DNA of 64,000 nucleotides from Trebonia sp964581815 (GTDB lineage: Bacteria; Actinomycetota; Actinomycetes; Streptosporangiales; Streptosporangiaceae): NCBI GenBank assembly GCA_964581815.1, contig CAZORE010000004.1, positions 1 to 64,000 of the forward strand, written 5' to 3'. The position numbers and the translations under genes are program-made. Below the pieces are notes generated by a model. The model saw only the letters and a list, made by a program, of their open reading frames with translations, was not told the origin of the DNA and did no database searches. Every line of letters begins with the position of its first letter. Within the stretch, counting starts at the first letter, position 1. Shown piece by piece: positions 43,239 through 50,131 of this stretch.

Positions 43239-44354
43239 ATGATGCTGGGTACCACGCAGGAGCATGAGGAGCTGCGCGCGTCGGTCCGGCGCTTCCTGGC
43301 CGACAAGGCCCCGCTGCCGCGGGTCCGCGAGCTGATGGAGACCGAGGACGGCACCGACGCCGCCGTCTGGGCGCAGGCGGGCGCGCAGCTCGGGCTGCCG
43401 GGCCTGGCCATCCCCGAGGCCTACGGCGGGGCCGGGTTCACCTTCGCCGAGCAGGCGATCGTGCTTGAGGAGTTCGGCGCCGCGCTGTACGGCGGGCCGT
43501 ACCTGGCCAGCGCGGTCTTCGCCGCGACCGCCCTGCTCGCCAGCCCGGACGAGGGCGCGCGCCGCGGGTTGCTGCCCGGCATCGCGTCCGGCGAGACGAT
43601 CGCGACGCTGGCCTTCACCGAGGACGACGGCTCCTGGGACCCGGCGTCCATCCGGCTGACGGCGGTCAAGGACGGCGACGCCTGGAAGCTTGACGGGCAC
43701 AAGAGCTTCGTGCTCGACGGGCACGCCGCCGGACTCATCCTGGTCGTCGCGCAGACCAGCGCCGGGCTGTCGCTGTTCGCGGTCGCCGGAACGGAGGCGG
43801 GCCTTACCCGCACCTCGCTGCCGACCCTGGACCAGACGCGCAAGCTGGCCAGGCTGGAGTTCGCCGACGTGGCCGGCCGGCTGATCGGCTCGCCTGGCGA
43901 CGCCGCCGCCGTGCTTGACCGCACCCTGGACGTGGCCGCCATCGCCCTCGCGGCGGAGCAGCTCGGCGGGGCGCAGCGGGCGCTCGACATGGCGGTGGAG
44001 TACGCGAAGATCAGGCACCAGTTCGGGCGGCCGATCGGCAGCTTCCAGGCGATCAAGCACCGCTGCGCCGACCTGCTGCTCGAGGTCGAGTCGCTGCGCT
44101 CGGCGGTGAGCTACGCGGCCGCCGCGGCCGCGGACAGCCCGGCCGAGATCCCGGTGCTCGCGCCGCTGGTGAAGGCGTACGCGTCGGAGACGTACTTCCA
44201 CGTCGCCGCGGAGAACATCCAGATCCACGGCGGCATCGGGTTCACCTGGGAGCACGACGCCCACCTGTACTTCAAGCGGGCGAAGTCGAGCGAGCTGTTC
44301 CTCGGCGACGCCGCCTACCACCGCGAGCGGCTGGCCGCCCGGATCGGCCTGTAG
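43239..44354 (+). CDS. acyl-CoA dehydrogenase (beta-type subunit)
   Basis: ATG at 43239 with AAGGAG upstream; 371 aa. It has IPEAYGGAGFTFAEQAIVLEEFG, KLDGHKSFVLDGHAAGLILVVAQ, YAKIRHQFGRPIGSFQAIKHRCAD and HGGIGFTWEHDAHLYFKRAKSSELFLGD. The last motif is typical of FadE subunits that pair with a second, different subunit. It closes the + strand operon 39668-44354. Reaction: alpha,beta-dehydrogenation of an acyl-CoA with FAD; the chain type is unknown. Confidence 0.9.
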   Translation: MMLGTTQEHEELRASVRRFLADKAPLPRVRELMETEDGTDAAVWAQAGAQLGLPGLAIPEAYGGAGFTFAEQAIVLEEFGAALYGGPYLASAVFAATALLASPDEGARRGLLPGIASGETIATLAFTEDDGSWDPASIRLTAVKDGDAWKLDGHKSFVLDGHAAGLILVVAQTSAGLSLFAVAGTEAGLTRTSLPTLDQTRKLARLEFADVAGRLIGSPGDAAAVLDRTLDVAAIALAAEQLGGAQRALDMAVEYAKIRHQFGRPIGSFQAIKHRCADLLLEVESLRSAVSYAAAAAADSPAEIPVLAPLVKAYASETYFHVAAENIQIHGGIGFTWEHDAHLYFKRAKSSELFLGDAAYHRERLAARIGL

Positions 44355-44416
44355 GCCCGGCGCGGGAGGGGAGCCGCCCGGCGTGGCGCCCACCAGCGCG
44401 TTGCCTTAGGGTTTGC

Positions 44417-44516
44417 NNNNNNNNNNNNNNNNNNNNNNNNNNNNNNNNNNNNNNNNNNNNNNNNNNNNNNNNNNNNNNNNNNNNNNNNNNNNNNNNNNNN
44501 NNNNNNNNNNNNNNNN
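44417..44516. other. 100-N scaffold gap with 55-bp duplicated flanks
   Basis: 44362-44416 equals 44517-44571. The gap lies in the spacer between the dehydrogenase and DUF1707 genes and can most simply be collapsed. Confidence 0.85.
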
Positions 44517-44573
44517 GCGGGAGGGGAGCCGCCCGGCGTGGCGCCCACCAGCGCGTTGCCTTAGGGTTTGCGC

Positions 44574-45281
44574 ATGGCCGACCCACAATCGAGCGAAAGC
44601 GGGCAGAGCGACCTGCCCGCCACCGTCGCGGGCGAGAGCCTGCGCGCATCGCACGCGGACCGGGATCAGGTGGTGGAACTGCTGCGGGTCGCCGCGGGGG
44701 ACGGGCGGCTATCCCCGGAAGAGCTGGACGACCGCCTGGAGCGCGCGCTGACCGCCAGGACCTACGCCGAGCTGGCGGCGCTGACCGCTGACCTGCCGGC
44801 CACGCCCGGAGCGGTTGTCGCGGCGCCGGGCCCGGGCGCGATGAGCGCCACGCCGAAGGAACTGGTACGCATCGACGTCCGCGGCAGCAGCGTCCGCCGG
44901 GACGGCCACTGGGTAGTGCCGAAGGCACTGGACGTCACGGCGCGCGGTGGCAGCGTGACGCTCGACTTCACCGAGGCGGTGATCACCCAGCCGCTGCTGC
45001 GCATCACCGCCGACGTGCGCGGCGGCAGCCTCAGGCTGATCACCAGGCCGGGCATGGTGGTGGAGGCCGATGACATCGCGCTGCACGGCTCTGGCATCAC
45101 GCTGCCCGACCCGCCTGGCCCGGGCGTCCCCGTCGTGTTCCGCGTCGAGATCGCGGGCCAGGTCCGCGGCGGCGGCATCGCCGCGGGCCCGCCCCCGCCG
45201 CCCCCGCCGCCCCGCCGGCCGCGGCGCACGTTCTGGCAATGGCTGCGCCGCGCCCCGCGTCCTCCTGCGATCGCCGCTTAG
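44574..45281 (+). CDS. DUF1707 domain protein with Pro-rich tail
   Basis: ATG at 44574; 235 aa. The N-terminal DUF1707 domain is clear: LRASHADRDQVVELLRVAAGDGRLSPEELDDRLERALTARTYAELAALTADLP. A beta-rich middle (IDVRGSSVRRDGHWVVPKALDVTARGGSVTLDFTEAVI) resembles LiaF-type envelope domains. A Pro9-rich stretch and an Arg/Trp tail (FWQWLRRAPR) end the protein. No membrane helix is evident. The family is frequent in actinomycetes and uncharacterised. The upstream sequence has no clear ribosome site. Confidence 0.85.
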   Translation: MADPQSSESGQSDLPATVAGESLRASHADRDQVVELLRVAAGDGRLSPEELDDRLERALTARTYAELAALTADLPATPGAVVAAPGPGAMSATPKELVRIDVRGSSVRRDGHWVVPKALDVTARGGSVTLDFTEAVITQPLLRITADVRGGSLRLITRPGMVVEADDIALHGSGITLPDPPGPGVPVVFRVEIAGQVRGGGIAAGPPPPPPPPRRPRRTFWQWLRRAPRPPAIAA

Positions 45282-45282
45282 C

Positions 45283-45329
45283 GCCAGGCCCGGCGCCCGG
45301 CCATCGTGCCGGGCCGTGCCCGGCCTGGC
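45283..45329. terminator. hairpin between convergent DUF1707 and PHP genes
   Basis: Outer arms GCCAGGCC / GGCCTGGC and an inner perfect 7-bp stem GCCCGGC / GCCGGGC form a nested GC-rich hairpin just after the DUF1707 stop. Confidence 0.5.
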
Positions 45330-45338
45330 TGGTGGAGG

Positions 45339-46028
45339 TTACCGGGCGGGCCGCGGGTACCGGGGCGCGTAGTCGCGGTACTCCCCCACGACGCGCGCGC
45401 TGGCGAGGGCGGCGAGGAAGCTGGCCGGGCCGTCGAAGTCGGGCATCTCCAGGTAGGCGGCGCCGACGCCCGGCGCGTCGTGCGCGTCGGAGCCGGCGCC
45501 GCCGGGCAGGCCGAACCGCTCCGCCAGCCGGGCCGCCCGCTCGTTATGCGACTGGTCGGCGGTCTTGGCGTTGAACACCTCGATGATGTCCGCATCCCCG
45601 GCGGAGCACAGGGCGGTGAGGGTGTCACCGGCCTCCGTTCGGCCGAGGCTGGCGCGGGCCGGATCGAACGGGTGCGGGACGTAGACCAGGGCCCGCTGCG
45701 ACCTGATCCGCGCGATGACCTCGGGGAGCGGCAGTACGTAGGGGATGCGCTCGGTGAGGAACAGGCCGATCACGTCGCCGTACGGGGTGCGGACCTCCTC
45801 GCCCACGATGACGCGGACGCCCAGGTCGCGGCCGGCCGCGTCGGCGGCCGCGGCGGTGACGTTGTGGTCGGTGATGAAGACGACGTCAAGCCCGGTCTCC
45901 TTGGCGCGCGCGGCGAGCTCGTCGACGGTCAGGACCGAGTCGCCGGACGCCGCGGTGTGCAGGTGGCAGTCCACCCGGATGCGCCCGGCGGGCAGGGTGG
46001 GCGGGCCGGGCGGGGTAGAGCGGGTCAT
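45339..46028 (-). CDS. PHP domain phosphoesterase
   Basis: ATG at 46028 overlaps the SDR stop by four bases; 229 aa. The PHP metal motifs are present: DCHLHTAASGDSVLTVDELAARA, VVFITDHNVTAAA, VIVGEEVRTPYGDVIGLFL (Glu), YVPHPFDPARA (His), and GSDAHDAPGVG. Members hydrolyse phosphate esters with a trinuclear metal centre; some are DNA-polymerase-associated, others act on small molecules. Coupling to an SDR in the acyl-CoA island is unusual. Confidence 0.85.
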   Translation of the reverse strand: MTRSTPPGPPTLPAGRIRVDCHLHTAASGDSVLTVDELAARAKETGLDVVFITDHNVTAAAADAAGRDLGVRVIVGEEVRTPYGDVIGLFLTERIPYVLPLPEVIARIRSQRALVYVPHPFDPARASLGRTEAGDTLTALCSAGDADIIEVFNAKTADQSHNERAARLAERFGLPGGAGSDAHDAPGVGAAYLEMPDFDGPASFLAALASARVVGEYRDYAPRYPRPAR

Positions 46029-46822
46029 CCGCGGGCCGGGATGGTGCCGCCGAGCTCGGCGATCAGCTGCTGCGAGTAGGCGATCCGGCCGGTCAGCACC
46101 CTGGGGTCGCCCGAGCACAGCAGCAGTGCGGCCTCCGCCATGACCGACGGCGGCTCGGCGCGCGGGTCGTCCTCGGTGGTCAGGTGGTGGAAGACGGTGC
46201 CCGGGGTGGGGACCACCCGGCTCGGCGACAGCGCGTTCACCGCGATGTTGTCCGCGTACAGCTCGGCCGCCAGCCCGGTGGAGAAGCGCTCGAGCGCCGC
46301 CTTGCACATGCCGTAGACGGTGCTGCCCCGGCCGCGGCTGGCGGGCGGGATCGCCGGGTGGCGGGCCGCGCCGGAGGAGATGTTCAAGATCCAGCCGCCG
46401 CCGGAGTCCCGCATCCCGGGGATGACCAGCTGCGCGAGGTGGAACGGCCCTTCGACCTGCACGTCGAACATCAGCTGCAAGCGGCGCGCGGTGAAGTCTT
46501 CCACCGGGGTGAAGTAGGTGACCGCCGCGTTGCTGACCAGGATGTCCGGCGCGCCGAGCTGGCTGGTGGCCTGCTGCACCAGGCGCTCCCTGTCCTCCGG
46601 CTTGGACAGGTCGGCGCGGATCGCCACCGCCGTGCCGCCCGCGGCGCGGATCTGCTCGACGGTCTCGCCGATCGTGCCGGGCAGCGGTGACGCGCCCGGG
46701 TCGGTGGTCCGCGCCGCGACCGCGACCGCGGCGCCTTCCTGACCGAAGCGGCGGGCGATCTCCGCGCCGATCCCCCGGCTCGCGCCGGTCACGATGGCGA
46801 CCTTGCCATCAAGCGTTCCCAT
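46025..46822 (-). CDS. SDR family oxidoreductase
   Basis: ATG at 46822 with GGGAG upstream; 265 aa. Motifs: VTGASRGIGAEIARRFG, SNAA for the NNAG position, catalytic Ser (NISSGAARHP) and YGMCK. The loop before YGMCK is longer than usual (IPPASRGRGSTVYGMCK). It may act on a hydroxyacyl-CoA or other alcohol in the island. Operator candidate D lies 39 bp upstream. Confidence 0.88.
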   Translation of the reverse strand: MGTLDGKVAIVTGASRGIGAEIARRFGQEGAAVAVAARTTDPGASPLPGTIGETVEQIRAAGGTAVAIRADLSKPEDRERLVQQATSQLGAPDILVSNAAVTYFTPVEDFTARRLQLMFDVQVEGPFHLAQLVIPGMRDSGGGWILNISSGAARHPAIPPASRGRGSTVYGMCKAALERFSTGLAAELYADNIAVNALSPSRVVPTPGTVFHHLTTEDDPRAEPPSVMAEAALLLCSGDPRVLTGRIAYSQQLIAELGGTIPARG

Positions 46823-46860
46823 GCCGATCACTCCCGTGCCGTTGGCCGTGAAACGAATCC

Positions 46861-46875
46861 TAGAAGAATGTTCTA
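46861..46875. promoter_or_regulatory. TetR-type operator candidate, site D
   Basis: TAGAAG-AAT-GTTCTA (one arm mismatch) lies 39 bp upstream of the SDR-PHP operon start. Confidence 0.55.
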
Positions 46876-46961
46876 ATAATCGTGGGATGACGGGCGCCGG
46901 CGTGTCAATGCCCGGCCCGGCCGGGCATTGACACGCCGCCGGCCGGACCGGTAAATGTTTT

Positions 46962-46976
46962 TAGAACGATGTTCTA
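46962..46976. promoter_or_regulatory. TetR-type operator candidate, site E
   Basis: TAGAAC-GAT-GTTCTA is a perfect 6-bp inverted repeat in the spacer before the MaoC gene. The second copy at 47117-47131 is probably the same site, doubled by the assembly overlap. Confidence 0.6.
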
Positions 46977-47000
46977 ACAATGTCGACCGTGCGGATGTCG

Positions 47001-47100
47001 NNNNNNNNNNNNNNNNNNNNNNNNNNNNNNNNNNNNNNNNNNNNNNNNNNNNNNNNNNNNNNNNNNNNNNNNNNNNNNNNNNNNNNNNNNNNNNNNNNNN
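47001..47100. other. 100-N scaffold gap with 55-bp duplicated flanks
   Basis: 46946-47000 equals 47101-47155, so the gap is most likely spurious. It doubles operator E. Confidence 0.85.
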
Positions 47101-47202
47101 GACCGGTAAATGTTTTTAGAACGATGTTCTAACAATGTCGACCGTGCGGATGTCGGCAGTGAGGCGGCGAGCGCGCGGGCGCCGCGGGACCAGGAGGTTG
47201 CC

Positions 47203-48090
47203 ATGGGACTCGACCACAGCGTGGTGGGGCTGGCGAGCGAGCCGCAGCTGAGATCATGGGACAGCAAGGACGCGCTGCTTTACGCGGTCGGCGTCGGCGC
47301 CGGGCTCGGCGACCCCCTCACCGAACTCGAGTTCACCACGGAGAACTCCGAGGGCATCGAGCAGCAGGTGCTGCCGACCTACGGCGTGCTGATCTCCCAG
47401 GCGCGGGGGGCGCGCAGCCTCGGCGACGTCAACTTCGCGATGCTGGTGCACGCCGAGCAGTCGGTCGAGCTGCACCGGCCGCTGCCGGTGGCGGGCACCG
47501 CGCGCACCGTCTCGACGGTGACCGGCATCTACGACAAGGGCTCGGGCGCCCTGGTGGTCAGCGAGAACGTGGCGGTCGACGCCGAGACCGGCGAGCCGCT
47601 GGTCACCACGCGCAGCGGCGTCTTCATCCGTGGCGAGGGCGGCTTCGGCGGGTCGCGCGGCCCGGATGAGCCCCCGTGGCAGAAGCCGGACCGCGAGCCC
47701 GACCATACGGTCGTCATGGCGACCAGGCCGGAGCAGGCGCTGATCTACCGGCTGTCCGGCGACCGCAACCCGCTGCACGCGGACCCCAAGTTCGCGGCGC
47801 GGGGCGGGTTCAGCCAGCCGATCCTGCACGGGCTCTGCACCTACGGGGTCACCGGCCGGGCCCTGCTGCACGCGCTGTGCGACTCCGACCCGGCGCGGTT
47901 CACGTCCATGTACGGGCGGTTCAGCAGGCCGGTGCTGCCCGGCGAGTCGCTGACCGTGTCCATCTGGCTGACCGGCGACGGCAGTACCGCCCAGGCCCAG
48001 GCCGCCGTGTTCCAGACGGCGAAGGCGGACGGCACCGTGGTGATCGACCGGGGCCGCTTCCTGGCCGCCGCCCTGCTGGAGACGCGCTGA
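47203..48090 (+). CDS. MaoC family enoyl-CoA hydratase (R-specific)
   Basis: ATG at 47203 with AGGAGG upstream; 295 aa. Two hot-dog domains, the C-terminal one with the hydratase-2 motif: YRLSGDRNPLHADPKFA (D187, H192) followed by GFSQPILHGLCTYGV. The N-terminal domain (LLYAVGVGAGLGDPLTELEFTTENSEGIEQQVLPTYGVL) matches double hot-dog hydratases of the MFE-2/Hsd4B type. It would hydrate a trans-2-enoyl-CoA to the (3R)-hydroxy form, the substrate expected for the SDR at 34991. It is divergent from the SDR-PHP operon. Confidence 0.92.
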   Translation: MGLDHSVVGLASEPQLRSWDSKDALLYAVGVGAGLGDPLTELEFTTENSEGIEQQVLPTYGVLISQARGARSLGDVNFAMLVHAEQSVELHRPLPVAGTARTVSTVTGIYDKGSGALVVSENVAVDAETGEPLVTTRSGVFIRGEGGFGGSRGPDEPPWQKPDREPDHTVVMATRPEQALIYRLSGDRNPLHADPKFAARGGFSQPILHGLCTYGVTGRALLHALCDSDPARFTSMYGRFSRPVLPGESLTVSIWLTGDGSTAQAQAAVFQTAKADGTVVIDRGRFLAAALLETR

Positions 48091-48163
48091 GCATTCTTGT
48101 CACCGCCGGTTCATCTCAAGGCCCAGCGGCCCCTGCGGGTGAAGGGTAGGGTCACGATGGTTT

Positions 48164-50008
48164 ATGTCCGTATTTATCCGGCCATCGCAGCACCCTTGGG
48201 GACCGCACGTGACCGAGGCCGCTTCCACTGACCTTGAGCCGTCAGCGCCCGGCTTGTCACCGGTACCGGCGCGGCAGCGGGCCTGGCCCGTCGTCCGGAG
48301 GCAGTTGCCGCTGGCGATCTTGCCGGCGGCCTGGGGAGTGCTGGGCTGGCGGCAGCGCTGGATCGCCGATGACGGCCTCATCGTGGCGCGGACCGTGCGG
48401 GAGATCCTGGCCGGCCACGGGCCGGTGTTCAACCCCGGAGAGCGGGTCGAGGCAGACACCTCCGTGCTCTGGACCTGGCTGCTGGCCCTGCTGACGTGGG
48501 CCAGCCGGCTCGACCTCTACACGGTCATCGTCGGGAGCGGGCTGCTGCTCGCGCCGCTCGGCCTCCTGCTCGCCCTGCTCGGCGCGCGGGAACTGCACCG
48601 CAGGCACTCACCCGACCAGGTGCTGCTGCCGGCCGGCGCGCTCGTCGTGGTCGCGCTGCCGCCCTTCTGGGACTTCGTCACCTCCGGACTCGAAGACTCC
48701 CTTATCTTCTGCTGGCTCGGCTTGTGCTGGTGGCTGCTGGCCGGGCTGCGGCCCGGCTCCCGCCGCCGCGCCCGCTGGCTCGCGTTCGTCGCCGGGCTCG
48801 GCTGGCTCGTGCGTCCGGACATGGCAATAGGCACCGTGGCGTTTCTCGTGGCCCTGTGGTACATCGAGCGTCCGGCCGGGCGGCGCCTGGCGGTGCTCGC
48901 GGCCGTCGCCGGGGCCGTGCCACTGGCGTACCAGGTGTTCCGCATGGGCTACTACGGCCTGCTCGTGCCCAACACGGCCGTGGCGAAAGACGCGTCGAGC
49001 ACGCGCTTCCACCAGGGATTCGTCTATCTCGCGGACTTCGCCTCGCCCTACCGGCTCTGGGTTCCGCTGCTCGTCCTGCTCGTCCTGTTCCTTCTCACCG
49101 CACAGCACCTGAGCCGGGCCGATGTCGTCCGCTGCGCCGCCGCGATGGGCAGCGGCCTGCTCATGGCGTCGTATGTCATCGCGATCGGCGGCGACTTCAT
49201 GCACGCGCGGATGCTGCTGCCAGCGACGTTCGCGCTGCTCCTGCCGGTCATGCTGGTTCCGGTACCGGTCCCGAAGCGCAGGGGCGGGCTCGCAAACGCG
49301 TCCCTCTGCCTGCTGGCGGCCACGATCGGCGTCTGGGCCCTAGGCGCCGGGCTCAGGTGGCGGGACCCCACGCCCCTGGGCATCATCCCGCTAAGCGGCA
49401 TCGCCAACGAGCGGGGCTGGTGGTCGGTTCACACCGGCCAGCAGAACCCGGACAACGCGGCGGAGTACGTGCTCGCGGGCATGGGTTCCGTGAACGCGCC
49501 GGGCAGCCTGGAGTGGGCGATCAGCCAGGACGTGCGCTCCGGCCGGCCGGTGCTGTTTTACCAGGCCGCCACCGCGTCCCCGTACGTCCTCTCGGTTCCG
49601 CTTAACCGGCCTCGGTATTCGGTCGCCGTTACCGTTTCCATTCTGGGCACGGGGGGCGCGGGTACGCCGCTTGACGGACTTGTCGTCGACCAGCACGGCC
49701 TGTCGTACGCCCTTGGCTCCCATCTGGTCGGTGATCCGAACGGCCGGCCCGGCCACGCCAAGTGGGCCGTCCCGGCGTGGATAGTCGCCGAGTACAGCAA
49801 CGTCACCCAGGCACCCGGGATACCCGCGGCGCAGCTCGCCGCCGCGCGCAAGGCCCTGTCCTGCGGCCCGCTGGCCGAGCTTGACCAGGCCGTTCAAGCC
49901 CCGCTTACCGTCCGCCGGTTCGCGATGAACTTCTTTCACTCACTGACCCTGACCAATTTCCGCTTCTCCCCTGACCCGGTGACCGCTGAGAAGGAGCTCT
50001 GCGCCTAG
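48164..50008 (+). CDS. AftB/ZomB-like GT-C membrane glycosyltransferase
   Basis: The longest frame starts at ATG 48164 (614 aa). A GTG at 48209 with GGGGA upstream is perhaps likelier. About ten membrane helices are followed by a soluble C-terminal domain, as in GT-C enzymes. The first loop has an Asp pair and the family signature RWIADDGLIVARTVREILAGHG, then PVFNPGERVEADTSVLWTWLLALL. These match AftB (terminal arabinofuranosyltransferase) and the ZomB annotation. Another conserved loop is AIGGDFMHARMLLPATF. The cell-wall sugar it transfers here is unknown, since arabinogalactan is a mycolata feature. Confidence 0.8.
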   Translation: MSVFIRPSQHPWGPHVTEAASTDLEPSAPGLSPVPARQRAWPVVRRQLPLAILPAAWGVLGWRQRWIADDGLIVARTVREILAGHGPVFNPGERVEADTSVLWTWLLALLTWASRLDLYTVIVGSGLLLAPLGLLLALLGARELHRRHSPDQVLLPAGALVVVALPPFWDFVTSGLEDSLIFCWLGLCWWLLAGLRPGSRRRARWLAFVAGLGWLVRPDMAIGTVAFLVALWYIERPAGRRLAVLAAVAGAVPLAYQVFRMGYYGLLVPNTAVAKDASSTRFHQGFVYLADFASPYRLWVPLLVLLVLFLLTAQHLSRADVVRCAAAMGSGLLMASYVIAIGGDFMHARMLLPATFALLLPVMLVPVPVPKRRGGLANASLCLLAATIGVWALGAGLRWRDPTPLGIIPLSGIANERGWWSVHTGQQNPDNAAEYVLAGMGSVNAPGSLEWAISQDVRSGRPVLFYQAATASPYVLSVPLNRPRYSVAVTVSILGTGGAGTPLDGLVVDQHGLSYALGSHLVGDPNGRPGHAKWAVPAWIVAEYSNVTQAPGIPAAQLAAARKALSCGPLAELDQAVQAPLTVRRFAMNFFHSLTLTNFRFSPDPVTAEKELCA

Positions 50009-50061
50009 GGGCCCGCCGAGCGGCCGGTCAACGGGTATTTGCCGCGAAACGCCTTTCAAGG

Positions 50062-50102
50062 GAAGCCCCCGCCCCAGGCGGGTGGCCTGGGGCGGGGGCT
50101 TC
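50062..50102. terminator. strong bidirectional terminator
   Basis: A perfect 17-bp stem (GAAGCCCCCGCCCCAGG with its complement at 50086-50102) and a 7-nt loop separate the convergent transferase and beta-propeller genes. Confidence 0.85.
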
Positions 50103-50131
50103 GATTCCGTTCTGGATGATGGGCGAGGGAC

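Noticed and set aside
41000..43411. 803-codon minus-strand open frame opposite the acyl-CoA synthetase
   Set aside because: It is a shadow of the real gene with its CoA-binding and ATP-grasp motifs; the antisense product has no recognisable domain.
35920..47131. identification of the shared operators as KstR sites
   Set aside because: KstR sites are 14-bp with a 2-bp centre between AAC and GTT; these have a 3-bp centre, and the TetR here shows no specific KstR features I can confirm.
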